Below are positions 51,600-59,944 of a DNA stretch of 64,000 bases, piece after piece; the first letter of the stretch is position 1, and each line of letters starts with the position of its first letter. Source of the DNA: Plantibacter auratus (GTDB lineage: Bacteria > Actinomycetota > Actinomycetes > Actinomycetales > Microbacteriaceae); the NCBI RefSeq assembly GCF_050587365.1, contig NZ_JBOBFV010000002.1:806001-870000 (forward strand), in the 5' to 3' direction. Below the pieces are notes generated by a model. That model was not told where the DNA came from. It ran no database searches and saw nothing but the letters and a program-made list of their open reading frames with translations. A program made the position numbers and the translations under genes.

Positions 51600-52469
51600 A
51601 TGACCGACACCACCACCCGTCCAGCAACCGCCGCCGGCACCTTCTCGCTCGGCGGCGACCTCACCGTCAACCGACTGGGCTACGGCACGATGCAGCTGAC
51701 CGGCGAGGGCGTCTGGGGCGAGCCCGACGACCGCGACGGCGCCATCCGCCTGATCAAGCGCGCCGCCGAGCTCGGCGTGAACTTCTTCGACAGCGCCGAC
51801 GCCTACGGTCCGGACGTCACCGACACCCTCCTCCGCGAGGCGCTGCACCCCTACGACGACATCGTGATCGCGACGAAGGTCGGCCAGACGCGACAGGGTC
51901 CCGGCGAGTGGACGCCCACCGGCGTGCCCGCCTACCTCCGCCAGCAGGTCGAGCTCGGCCTCCGCCGTCTCGCCGTCGACCGCATCGACCTCCTGCAGTT
52001 GCACCGGATCGACCCGACCGTGCCGTTCGAGGACCAGATCGGCGAACTGCGCAAGCTGCAGGACGAGGGCAAGATCCGACACATCGGCCTCAGCCAGGTC
52101 AGCGTCGCCGAGGTCGAGGCGGCCCAGCAGATCGCTCCGATCGCGTCGGTGCAGAACCTCTACAACCTGACCGACCGCTCCTCGGAGGACCTCCTCGACT
52201 GGTCGACCGAGCACGGCGTCGCCTTCATCCCGTGGTTCCCGCTGGCGACCGGCGCCCTCAGCAAGGAGGACGGCCCGCTCACGCAGCTCGCCGAGCGACA
52301 CGACGCGACCCCGTCGCAGCTCGCGCTGGCCTGGCTGCTCAAGCGCTCGCCCGCCATGCTCCCAATCCCGGGGACGTCGAGCATCGAGCACCTCGAGGAC
52401 AACCTGCAGGGTGCGACGATCGAGCTCACCGACGACGAGTTCGAGGAGCTGTCCGCCGTCTCGGAGTAG
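51600..52469 (+). CDS. Aldo/keto reductase
   Basis: 289-aa NADPH-dependent reductase: VNRLGYGTMQLTGEGVWG, catalytic NFFDSADAYGPD (Asp/Tyr), VIATKVGQTRQG (Lys), LLQLHRIDPTVPFE (His) and the C-terminal PIPGTSSIEHLEDN cofactor segment. Distinct from the YghZ-like enzyme at 44658. GAAGGAG nine bases before the ATG. The physiological aldehyde is unknown. Confidence 0.9.
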   Translation: MTDTTTRPATAAGTFSLGGDLTVNRLGYGTMQLTGEGVWGEPDDRDGAIRLIKRAAELGVNFFDSADAYGPDVTDTLLREALHPYDDIVIATKVGQTRQGPGEWTPTGVPAYLRQQVELGLRRLAVDRIDLLQLHRIDPTVPFEDQIGELRKLQDEGKIRHIGLSQVSVAEVEAAQQIAPIASVQNLYNLTDRSSEDLLDWSTEHGVAFIPWFPLATGALSKEDGPLTQLAERHDATPSQLALAWLLKRSPAMLPIPGTSSIEHLEDNLQGATIELTDDEFEELSAVSE

Positions 52470-52478
52470 TACTCCCAC

Positions 52479-52575
52479 CACCCTTCGACAGGCTCAGGGA
52501 CCGCACCGTTGGTCACTGAGCGGCCACCCGGTCACTGAGCTTGTCGAAGTGCGGCGCAGCTCAGGACCTGGCCAC
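52479..52575. repeat. Extragenic repeat array, left flank of bacteriocin cluster
   Basis: Forward copy of the repeat at 52481-52503, a degenerate middle unit, and a reverse-type unit GTCACTGAGCTTGTCGAAGT at about 52531-52550, then GCGCAGCTCAGG. The same order of units appears at 56224-56335. The stop codon of the ABC ATPase gene lies inside the array. Confidence 0.8.
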
Positions 52576-53271
52576 CGGGTCAGTCGACGAGGCCGAGAGC
52601 GACGGGGCTGCATCGCGTTCTGCAGACAGGCCGAGGTCGAAGACCCGGTCGCATCGGTCGGCGACCCGCCGATCGTGAGTGACCACCAGCAGTGTCTTGC
52701 CGTAGTCCTGCTGTAGCGAGAGCATTTCAGCGACTGCGACATCCGCCAGAGCGTCATCGAGGGCTCCCGTCGGCTCGTCCGCGAGGATGAGCTCTCCCGG
52801 CTTCACGAGGCAACGAGCGAGCGCGACGCGCTGACGCTCTCCCCCGGACAGCGTCATGACCCGGTCATGCGCGACCTGCCGGAGACCGAGCCGGCTGAGT
52901 ATCTCCATGATCTGCTGCTCCTTCGCTCGTCGGCCGAGTCTCACAGCATGAAGACCGATCAGGACGTTCTCGAAGGCCGTCGAAGCACCGATCAGCGCGA
53001 ACGACTGGAAGAGGTAGTTGATGTGGTCGCGGCGCAGATGCGACGCCGCGCGGCTGTTGATCCGTGGAAGGGGTGCGCCGCGGAACCGCACTTCGCCGCC
53101 GCTGCACTCGTCGAGGAGCCCTGCGATGTTCAACAACGTCGACTTGCCGGAACCTGACGGCCCCACGATGGCGACCGATTCGCCACGGTGGACCTCCAAG
53201 TCCACGCGGTCGAGGACGCGGCGTGAACCGTACTGCTTGTTCAGCTGGTCGATCATGAGCAGTGGTGTCAC
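52561..53271 (-). CDS. ABC transporter ATPase of lactococcin-972-type cluster
   Basis: 236-aa ATPase of the MacB/LolD-like group: Walker A IVGPSGSGKSTLL, Q-loop YLFQSFALIG, signature LSGGERQRVALARCL, Walker B LILADEPTGALDD and the H-loop VVTHDRRVAD. It is 12 bp downstream of the bacteriocin-associated membrane protein gene. In lactococcin 972 systems the equivalent pair forms an ABC exporter/immunity complex. GTG start at 53271. Its last codons run into the extragenic repeat array. Confidence 0.9.
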   Translation of the reverse strand: MTPLLMIDQLNKQYGSRRVLDRVDLEVHRGESVAIVGPSGSGKSTLLNIAGLLDECSGGEVRFRGAPLPRINSRAASHLRRDHINYLFQSFALIGASTAFENVLIGLHAVRLGRRAKEQQIMEILSRLGLRQVAHDRVMTLSGGERQRVALARCLVKPGELILADEPTGALDDALADVAVAEMLSLQQDYGKTLLVVTHDRRVADRCDRVFDLGLSAERDAAPSLSASSTDPVARS

Positions 53272-53283
53272 TGTGGGTCCGTC

Positions 53284-55473
53284 CTAGTCCTTGAGCATGA
53301 TGGTCAGTTGCAGCCGCGAAAGGGTTCGCGCAAGGAACACGAACAGGATGAGTTGTGCCGCGGACATGACGGCGATCCCCAAGATCGCGCTCCGCGAAGA
53401 GGACAGCGCCGCGGCTGTCACTGCCGAGGCACAGACCACGCCGACGAGGACGAAGGCGGGCGCGAAGATGCTGCTGGATGAATACCCGAGCATCCTCTTG
53501 ACGGCCATCGATTCCCGATACGTGGTCGAATACAGCCTCATCAGCGCAGTGAGCAGCAACAAGCAGAACAGACCAAGGAAGAGAATCATCACGCCGAAGA
53601 GTTGCACCACCGACTGGATGGACTTCGTGAGGCCCGCGACGAAATCGCCGACCGGGAGGAATTCGACCCGGTTGTCGTCCAGGTCGAATCTCGAGAGGTA
53701 TGACTGATTCGCATAGCTCTTCGATGCGCCCCGGCTGAGCTTGACGTAACTGTTGTCCAACCCGACCGCGGCGAGGCTTTCGCTTTCGAACGGGATCATG
53801 TTCTCCGGGGTCGTCACGAGGATGACCGCGTCGGTGACCCCATTCCACCCAGCCGGGTTCGTGCTCCACGGGAACAGCGCTTCGGCGGGGTGGTAGTTCT
53901 GGAAGGTGACGATCCGGTCGTCGAAGAAGGCCGTGCGGATCGCCGGTTCGTAGGCGACGTCACTGTGCTCACCGAGCCACCCGCGGACTGCGGCTTGCGC
54001 CGATCCCGTCCAGGAATCCGGAATCAGGAAGACACGTTCGCCGGCCTCGGCACGCTCGACGAGGCTGGCGTCCACCTCGAAGCCCTGTGACGCGAGGGCG
54101 TTCGGCGAGGCCACCACATACCAGAACGGCCGCTCCGGAACGGATTGGTACACTCCCGACCACACGGCCAGCACACTCCGGTCGACATACTGGCTGTTGA
54201 CGAGGCCGACGCCGCGCGCGTCGGCGATCGAGGTGTACCAGTCGTAGAAGTCGCGCTGATACTGGCCTGACTGTCCGGCGAAACTCGCCTCATCCTCACC
54301 CGCCTTCGTCTGGTACAGGATCTCCTGATCGGCCACCGCCGCCCATGATTCGCTGACCCCTGCGAGCGTTCCGGCTTCCTTCATCGGACCGTCGAGAAAG
54401 ATGAACGTCGTGGTGAATCCGGCCATCGCCATCGCGTGAATACCGGCGAGCACGCCGAGCAGAATTCGCCGCGAGAAGCGTCCGGCGATCGCGTCGACCG
54501 GTTTGACCGCGACGAGCGCGAGGGCCGCGATCGCCACGCACCCGACTGGTAGGAGCACTCCGGCCACTGCGGCACTCCATGCAGCGGCGAGCATCGTCGG
54601 GTTCAGGCTGTATCCCGGCGCCATCAGTGGTACGGCGATCATCGACAGCGCAATGGTCGCAACGATCGCGACGACGACGGGCCTCAACAGCACGACGGCG
54701 AAACCCAAGCGCGATCTCCCCAGGAGGAGATGCACGCCGAGCACGCGGAACGCACGCACTGCCTCGAAGAGGAGAACGAGCAACAGCAGGAGAGCCGTGG
54801 CTATCACGAATCCGTGAAGCAGGCGGGCGCTCATCCCGCTGTCCGTCACATGACCGCGGAGCGGTGCGAGCATGCGGTCCGACGAGAGCCCCGTCGCCGA
54901 TTCGAGCGAACTGAGCAACTCCGTCAACTGCTCCTCGTCGGCTCCCGAAACCCGGTAAGCACCGTTGACCGTACCCGACGTTTCCACGAGCCGCGCGAGT
55001 TGCACCACGGAGAACCGCGGCGCGAACAACAACTCCGGAACAGGGTGGATGACATCTGCCGTGTTGGCGTCGAGGCCGATCGATGCAGCGGGATCGGCCC
55101 TGGCGAGATCGGCGATCTGATCGATGTCGACCAGCGTCGTCCCGAGGAAATCTAACGTGAGCGGTGCCGGAGCATTGTCTCCGGTCATGACCCCGACGCG
55201 CATCCCGGTCAATGAGCCGTCAGCATCGGACAACTCTTGATCCACTCTCACGATGGCTACCTCGTCGGCGGTAGCGAACTCACCGAGAATGTCCAGTACG
55301 CGAGTCGTTTGCGACTCGGAAACGTCATAGAGGGAGATCTCTGTGGAACCGCGAGGATACTCATCGATCTCTCGACGAAGCAGGCTCCCTTGACCGATCA
55401 CGTAGAGCACACTCATCATTGCTCCGATGACGATCACGAGCACGACGCTCGTCACTTTCGACCAAAGGGCCAT
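53284..55473 (-). CDS. Bacteriocin-associated integral membrane protein (DUF1430/FtsX-like permease)
   Basis: 729-aa permease. TM helix at the N-terminus (residues ~9-30), a large extracytoplasmic region, a block of TM helices in the middle (~240-390), a second extracytoplasmic region (~400-610) and three C-terminal TM helices (~625-725). This is the layout of the lactococcin-972-associated DUF1430 family, which exports the peptide and/or gives immunity with its ATPase. ATG 55473 chosen; a longer frame to 55629 would overlap the bacteriocin gene. GC content is visibly below that of the flanking genes. Confidence 0.85.
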   Translation of the reverse strand: MALWSKVTSVVLVIVIGAMMSVLYVIGQGSLLRREIDEYPRGSTEISLYDVSESQTTRVLDILGEFATADEVAIVRVDQELSDADGSLTGMRVGVMTGDNAPAPLTLDFLGTTLVDIDQIADLARADPAASIGLDANTADVIHPVPELLFAPRFSVVQLARLVETSGTVNGAYRVSGADEEQLTELLSSLESATGLSSDRMLAPLRGHVTDSGMSARLLHGFVIATALLLLLVLLFEAVRAFRVLGVHLLLGRSRLGFAVVLLRPVVVAIVATIALSMIAVPLMAPGYSLNPTMLAAAWSAAVAGVLLPVGCVAIAALALVAVKPVDAIAGRFSRRILLGVLAGIHAMAMAGFTTTFIFLDGPMKEAGTLAGVSESWAAVADQEILYQTKAGEDEASFAGQSGQYQRDFYDWYTSIADARGVGLVNSQYVDRSVLAVWSGVYQSVPERPFWYVVASPNALASQGFEVDASLVERAEAGERVFLIPDSWTGSAQAAVRGWLGEHSDVAYEPAIRTAFFDDRIVTFQNYHPAEALFPWSTNPAGWNGVTDAVILVTTPENMIPFESESLAAVGLDNSYVKLSRGASKSYANQSYLSRFDLDDNRVEFLPVGDFVAGLTKSIQSVVQLFGVMILFLGLFCLLLLTALMRLYSTTYRESMAVKRMLGYSSSSIFAPAFVLVGVVCASAVTAAALSSSRSAILGIAVMSAAQLILFVFLARTLSRLQLTIMLKD

Positions 55474-55580
55474 GTGTGTTGCCGTCTCTCTTTCGCCGAC
55501 CGCCGGTTCTCCGGACACTCTCGTGAGGACGCCCCAGACGACGGAGACCTCACGAGAGGCCGAATATGTGAACGAAGAAC

Positions 55581-55871
55581 CTATCCTCGGGCGTTCCAGT
55601 AGGCCGTCGCCGAGCCCGTCCCGACCCACTGTTCAGCGCTCGCAAGCACTCCCGGGGCTTTCCAACCTGAGAAGGTCGTATTTGCGGTGGCGCTGTGCTC
55701 GTAGGCGCCCGACTGCACACTCGAGTAACTCGTTACCCCCCAAGAGCGACCGTGATCCCAGCTGATCGCAGACCCTTTGTAGTAAACGGTTTCCGCGTGC
55801 GCGACACCTGCTCCTCCAGCCAACAGTCCCGCAGACAGTAGCGTGACTGTGAGTGCCTTTTTGATCCTCAT
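55581..55871 (-). CDS. Lactococcin 972 family bacteriocin precursor
   Basis: 96-aa precursor. A Sec signal peptide (MRIKKAL start, hydrophobic core, cleavage after AHA at residue 26) releases a 70-residue mature peptide. The mature part has the family features: a Trp/Gly-rich start (WDHGRSWGVTSY), the central YEHSATA motif, and Trp/Gly-rich GWKAPG with a SATAYW ending. There are no cysteines, as in lactococcin 972, which binds lipid II and blocks septum formation. GAGGGG lies eight bases before the ATG. It is upstream of the membrane protein and ATPase genes on the same strand. Confidence 0.9.
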   Translation of the reverse strand: MRIKKALTVTLLSAGLLAGGAGVAHAETVYYKGSAISWDHGRSWGVTSYSSVQSGAYEHSATANTTFSGWKAPGVLASAEQWVGTGSATAYWNARG

Positions 55872-56009
55872 TGTGTGTTTCCCCTCTAACCCTTTGAGTC
55901 GAGCGCCACCGACGCTAACGCCCCGCGATCTTGTCCGCAGCCGATCCGACTATCGACACCTGAATGGCTCCTTTTGGTCGGTTCGGCTTGAGGAGTTGAG
56001 CGCAGGTCG

Positions 56010-56039
56010 ACCCTAGCGAACAGATATTTTGCATGTCCA
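56010..56039 (-). promoter_or_regulatory. Candidate promoter of the bacteriocin operon
   Basis: On the minus strand TGGACA (56034-56039), an 18-bp AT-rich spacer, and TAGGGT (56010-56015). This gives an untranslated leader of roughly 130 bases before the precursor ATG. Confidence 0.4.
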
Positions 56040-56223
56040 GTTAATATTTCAGGCTTTCCTGGTTCGCTGATATGACTGACTCACCGCCATAGCGCGAGAC
56101 CCAGCGCGTGGGTCGAAAGATGGTCGAGGGTCCGTCCACGCCTCATCGCGCCACCTTGGGAGGTCAGCGATACCTCTGGAGCAGCGTCGGGTTACGGTTC
56201 GAACATGGCCTGCGTCGTAGCGC

Positions 56224-56335
56224 CGCCCTTCGACAGGCTCAGGGACCGGACCGTCGGTCACTGCCCTTCGAAAGGCTCAGGAACCGCACCGCCGGTCACT
56301 GAGCTTGTCGAAGTGCCGCGCAGCTCAGGGTCCGA
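56224..56335. repeat. Extragenic repeat array, right flank of bacteriocin cluster
   Basis: Forward unit 56226-56249, degenerate forward unit 56273-56286 (CTTCGAAAGGCTCAGGAAC), reverse-type unit 56294-56313, then GCGCAGCTCAGG. It has the same unit order and orientation as the array at 52479-52575, so the two are direct repeats around the bacteriocin genes. Confidence 0.8.
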
Positions 56336-56344
56336 CCACCCGGC

Positions 56345-57106
56345 TCAGCGGAGCCGCTTCGACAGCTCGTGCGCCTGCTCCAGCAGCAGGCCACCGAGGA
56401 ACGCCTGGCGCTCAGGCCGGAACCGGGACTCGATCCCGGTGAGACTGAGCGCCCAGGCGGGCTTCCCCGCCGCATCGAAGACCGCCGCGCCCATGCCCCA
56501 GCTGCCCTCGAGGATGAGCGCCGGGTTCACCGCGTACCCGCGCTCGCGCGTCTCGCGGATCCGCTCGCGCACGCGGTCGGCGGTGTGGGCCTCGCCCCAT
56601 CGCTCGGTGAGGTCGGCGCGGCCCAGGTAGTCGTCGATCTCCTCGTCGCTCGAGAACGCGAGGATCGCCAGTCCCGCCGACGCGACCCCCAGCGGGAAGC
56701 GGACACCCTCGGTCAGGACGAACGACCGCACCGGAAAACTCCCCTCCTCACGCAGCAGACACACAGTCTCGAAGCCGCGACGCACCGAGAGGAAGGCACT
56801 CTCGCCGCTCTCGTGCGCGAGGATCCGCACGCTCTCCCGGGCGAGCTCGGCGACGTCGTACCGCTCCGCCGCGAGCGATCCGAGGAGGAACAGCTCCGGG
56901 CCGAGGTGCCACCGGGCGGCGCGGACGTCGTGGTCGAGGAAGCCTTCGGCGGCGAGCGAGGCGAGCAGGCGGTGCGCCGTCGGCCGGGTGAGCCCGGCGG
57001 CCGCAGCCACCGCCGAAGACGACGCACCACCGGGGTGCTCCGACACGATCTTGAGGATCCGGCTCACGCGTGAGACGACCTGGGCGCCACGCATCCCCTC
57101 AGCCAC
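56345..57106 (-). CDS. IclR family transcriptional regulator
   Basis: 253-aa IclR-type regulator: N-terminal winged helix (VAAAAGLTRPTAHRLLASLAAEGFL) and a GAF-like effector domain (GVRFPLGVASAGLAILAF; RGYAVNPALILEGSWGMGAAVFD). Divergent from a CoA-transferase/thiolase operon across 184 bp that contain a matched pair of 13-bp sites. In aromatic degraders the same arrangement is PcaR with pcaIJF. GTG at 57106 or ATG at 57094 could be the start. Confidence 0.9.
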   Translation of the reverse strand: MAEGMRGAQVVSRVSRILKIVSEHPGGASSSAVAAAAGLTRPTAHRLLASLAAEGFLDHDVRAARWHLGPELFLLGSLAAERYDVAELARESVRILAHESGESAFLSVRRGFETVCLLREEGSFPVRSFVLTEGVRFPLGVASAGLAILAFSSDEEIDDYLGRADLTERWGEAHTADRVRERIRETRERGYAVNPALILEGSWGMGAAVFDAAGKPAWALSLTGIESRFRPERQAFLGGLLLEQAHELSKRLR

Positions 57107-57121
57107 GTCGCACCGTCAGGT

Positions 57122-57134
57122 TGTCCACATGGTG
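57122..57134. promoter_or_regulatory. IclR operator candidate, left site
   Basis: TGTCCACATGGTG, 16 bp upstream of the IclR start codon. It is the reverse complement of 57249-57261 at 12 of 13 positions. Confidence 0.6.
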
Positions 57135-57248
57135 AGCATACACCGCAGCCGGGACCACGTCATGAGTGAATCCGGGATCGGGCCCCATGCCACCTTTGAC
57201 ACCGCAGGACGGCTGTGACTGACTACAGGAGAGACGAGCGGCCAGTGC

Positions 57249-57261
57249 CACCATGTGGTCA
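57249..57261. promoter_or_regulatory. IclR operator candidate, right site
   Basis: CACCATGTGGTCA, about 30 bp upstream of the CoA-transferase gene and in inverted orientation to 57122-57134, about 127 bp apart centre to centre. Confidence 0.6.
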
Positions 57262-57290
57262 GGTCGGCCCGCCATCCACAAGGGAGTGAT

Positions 57291-58016
57291 ATGACGAAAC
57301 ACTGGTCGAGCGCCGCCGAAGCGTTGCACGAGGTCGTCCGGGACGGAGCGACCATCGCGGTCGGCGGGTTCGGCCTGAGCGGCAACCCGACCGACCTCAT
57401 CGAGGCCCTCCGGGACACCGGTGCCACCGACCTCACGATCGTCTCCAATAACATGGGCGTCGACGGCAAAGGCCTCGGCATCCTCCTCGAGAACCGACAG
57501 GTGCGGAAGGTCGTCGCGTCGTACGTGGGCGAGAACAAGCTCTTCGCCAAGCAGTTCCTCGACGGTGAGCTCGAGGTCGAGTTCACCCCGCAGGGCACGC
57601 TCGCCGAGCGGCTGCGCGCGGGCGGCGCCGGTATCGCCGGGTTCTACACGAAGACCGGCGTCGGCACCCCGGTCGCCGAGGGCAAGCCGACGGAGGTCTT
57701 CGACGGGGAGACCTACGTCCTCGAGCGCGGCATCGTCGCCGACGTGGCCCTCGTGCACGCGTTCCGCGCGGACCGCGAGGGCAACCTCGTCTTCCGCCAC
57801 ACGGCACGGAACTTCAACCCGATCGTCGCGACCGCCGGCCGGCTGACGATCGCCGAGGCCGAAGAGGTCGTCGAGGACGGCTACCTCGATCCGAACACCG
57901 TCGTCACCCCCGGCATCTTCGTCCAGCGCCTCGTCACGGCGACGCCGCGGGTGAAGGACATCGAACAGCGCACCGTCCGTCCGGCGGCCGCCACCACGAC
58001 ACCGGCAGGAGCCTGA
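57291..58016 (+). CDS. 3-oxoacid CoA-transferase subunit A
   Basis: 241-aa alpha subunit of a family I CoA-transferase (SCOT/PcaI/AtoD type): TIAVGGFGLSGNPTDLIEAL, SNNMGVDGKGLGILLENRQV, the SYVGENK segment and FTPQGTLAERLRAGGAGI. AGGGAG precedes ATG 57291. It forms an operon with subunit B and a thiolase. Acetoacetate and beta-ketoadipate are both possible acceptors; no other pca gene is in the window to decide. Confidence 0.9.
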   Translation: MTKHWSSAAEALHEVVRDGATIAVGGFGLSGNPTDLIEALRDTGATDLTIVSNNMGVDGKGLGILLENRQVRKVVASYVGENKLFAKQFLDGELEVEFTPQGTLAERLRAGGAGIAGFYTKTGVGTPVAEGKPTEVFDGETYVLERGIVADVALVHAFRADREGNLVFRHTARNFNPIVATAGRLTIAEAEEVVEDGYLDPNTVVTPGIFVQRLVTATPRVKDIEQRTVRPAAATTTPAGA

Positions 58017-58021
58017 TCATC

Positions 58022-58714
58022 ATGTGGACGAGAGACGACATGGCCGCGATCGCGGCGACCGAACTCCGCGACGGCGAGTACGTGAACCTCGGCATCGGCA
58101 TCCCCACGCTCGTCGCGAACCACGTCCCACCCGGGGTGCACGTGACCCTCCAGAGCGAGAACGGCCTCCTCGGCATGGGTCCGTTCCCGATCGAGGGCGA
58201 GGAGGACGCCGACCTCATCAACGCCGGGAAGCAGACGGTCACGCTCCTCGAGGGCGGGAGCTACTTCGACTCGGCGATGTCGTTCGGCATGATCCGCGGC
58301 GGCCACGTGCAGCTGGCCATCCTCGGCGCACTCCAGGTCTCGGGTGCGGGCGACCTCGCGAACTGGACGATCCCGGGCAAGCTCGTCAAGGGGATGGGCG
58401 GTGCGATGGACCTCGTCGCCGGGACCCCGCGGGTGGTGGTCGTCACCGAGCACGTCGCGAAGGACGGCAGCCCGAAGATCGTCGAGCGGTGCGATCTCCC
58501 ACTCACCGGTGTCGGTGTCGTCGACCGGATCATCAGCGACCGCGCCGTCTTCGATATCGTCGAGGGGGCGCTCGTCCTGCGGGCCTTCGCGCCCGACACG
58601 AGCGTCGCCGAGCTGCGCACCCTGACAGGCGCGGAGTTCTCCGTCGAACTCGACCCCACCACCACCGGCGAGGTGCCGACCGCACCCGCCACGCCTCAGG
58701 AGGCACACGCATGA
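58022..58714 (+). CDS. 3-oxoacid CoA-transferase subunit B
   Basis: 230-aa beta subunit: VNLGIGIPTLVANHVPPGV and the catalytic Glu in LQSENGLLGMGPFP, then GGHVQLAILGALQVSGAGDLAN and GGAMDLVAGTPRVVVVTEH. It starts five bases after subunit A stops and overlaps the thiolase by four bases. The CoA thioester is carried on the Glu during transfer from succinyl-CoA. Confidence 0.92.
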   Translation: MWTRDDMAAIAATELRDGEYVNLGIGIPTLVANHVPPGVHVTLQSENGLLGMGPFPIEGEEDADLINAGKQTVTLLEGGSYFDSAMSFGMIRGGHVQLAILGALQVSGAGDLANWTIPGKLVKGMGGAMDLVAGTPRVVVVTEHVAKDGSPKIVERCDLPLTGVGVVDRIISDRAVFDIVEGALVLRAFAPDTSVAELRTLTGAEFSVELDPTTTGEVPTAPATPQEAHA

Positions 58715-59883
58715 GCACCGTCATCGTCGGGTACGCCCGCACCCCGTTCGTGAAGTTCAACGGGGCGTTCGCGTCCGTGCCGGCCACCGAGCTCGGCGCC
58801 CACGCCATCCGCGCGGCCCTGTCCCGGGCAGGAGTCGACGCCGCCGACGTGCAGCAGGTCATCGCCGGCCAGGTGCTGCAGGGCGCAGCCGGCCAGAACC
58901 CCGCCCGGCAGTCCGCCGTCGGGGCCGACATCCCCTTCACCGTCCCCGCCATCACCGTCAACGCCGTGTGCCTGTCCGGCATGGAGGCGATCGTCACCGG
59001 CACGCGTCTCATCGACGCCGGCGAGGTCGACGTCGTCGTCGCGCTCGGCCAGGAGTCGATGAGCCTCGCCCCGCACGCCTGGTCGGGCTCGCGCGCGGGC
59101 AAGCGCTATGGCGCCATCGAGCTGGTCGACACCCTCGATCACGACGGCCTGACCGATGCGTTCGAGCACCGGTCGATGGGGTCGTCCACCGAGGAGCGCA
59201 ACGGCTCACTCGGCATCGCACGCCCGGAGCAGGACGCCTGGGCGGCCGGGTCGCACCAGCGGCTCGCGGCAGCGGCGGACGTCCAGGCCGAGGAGATCGA
59301 ACCCTTCTCCGTGCCGGGGCGCAAGGGTCCGACGGTCGTGAGCGCCGATGACGGACTCCGCGCCGACACCACCGCCGAGTCGCTGGCCGGGCTGCGTCCC
59401 GCGTTCGGCGGCGAGGGCACGATCACCGCGGGCAACTCCTCCCAGATCACCGACGGAGCGGCCGCGGTCGTGCTCATGAGCGAGGAGGCGGCTGCAGCCC
59501 GGGGACTCACCCCGATCGCCCGGGTCGTCGCGCACGCGCTCGTCGCCGGACCCGATGTGAGCCTGCACGCCCAGCCGTCGAACGCGATCGTCGCCGCACT
59601 CGCAAAGACCTCCCACACGATCGGTGACCTCGCAGCGGTCGAGATCAACGAGGCGTTCGCCGCCGTGTCGGTCCACTCGACCGACGAACTGGGGGTCGAT
59701 CCTGCGATCGTCAACGCGAACGGCGGCGCGATCGCCCTCGGTCACCCGATCGGCGCCTCCGGCACCCGGATCGTCGGGCACCTCGCCCGGCGCCTCGCCG
59801 CCGCCGGCTCGGGTTCGATCGGTGCCGCCGGCATCTGCGGTGGCGGCGGCCAGGGCTCCGCGATCATCCTCGAGGCCGTCTGA
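58711..59883 (+). CDS. Acetyl-CoA acyltransferase (thiolase)
   Basis: 390-aa thiolase: the acyl-carrying Cys is in NAVCLSGMEAIV (about residue 89), GNSSQITDGAAAVVLMS lies mid-protein, the catalytic His is in NANGGAIALGHPIGASG and the second Cys in GICGGGGQGSA. It cleaves the CoA-activated 3-oxoacid from the preceding transferase, giving acetyl-CoA, plus succinyl-CoA if the substrate is beta-ketoadipyl-CoA. ATG overlaps the subunit B stop. Confidence 0.92.
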   Translation: MSTVIVGYARTPFVKFNGAFASVPATELGAHAIRAALSRAGVDAADVQQVIAGQVLQGAAGQNPARQSAVGADIPFTVPAITVNAVCLSGMEAIVTGTRLIDAGEVDVVVALGQESMSLAPHAWSGSRAGKRYGAIELVDTLDHDGLTDAFEHRSMGSSTEERNGSLGIARPEQDAWAAGSHQRLAAAADVQAEEIEPFSVPGRKGPTVVSADDGLRADTTAESLAGLRPAFGGEGTITAGNSSQITDGAAAVVLMSEEAAAARGLTPIARVVAHALVAGPDVSLHAQPSNAIVAALAKTSHTIGDLAAVEINEAFAAVSVHSTDELGVDPAIVNANGGAIALGHPIGASGTRIVGHLARRLAAAGSGSIGAAGICGGGGQGSAIILEAV

Positions 59884-59887
59884 TCCG

Positions 59888-59944
59888 TGAGGTGAGGCAT
59901 CTGGTCGCTCCCGGGGCATCCCCGCGACAGACTGCCTCACCTCA
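59888..59944. terminator. Terminator hairpin after thiolase operon
   Basis: 12-bp perfect outer stem (59888-59899 with 59933-59944) enclosing a smaller GC-rich hairpin. The right arm overlaps the stop of the convergent DHFR-like gene. Confidence 0.75.

Larger units (their letters stand above)
55872..56344. other. 473-bp intergenic region: bacteriocin promoter and repeat array
   Basis: No credible gene. The left part holds the bacteriocin leader and promoter and an AT-rich patch (about 56022-56055). The right part is the second extragenic repeat array. A short open frame here reads PEPVEG, the typical translation of the repeat, and is not a gene. Confidence 0.7.

Noticed and set aside
55872..56223. 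Searched for an additional small gene or RNA between the bacteriocin and IclR genes
   Set aside because: No frame with a start, ribosome site and plausible composition, and no tRNA-like fold; only promoter-like and AT-rich sequence.
56049..56261. Small minus-strand open frame of 70 codons
   Set aside because: It begins with the PEPVEG peptide produced by reading through the extragenic repeat and has no ribosome site.
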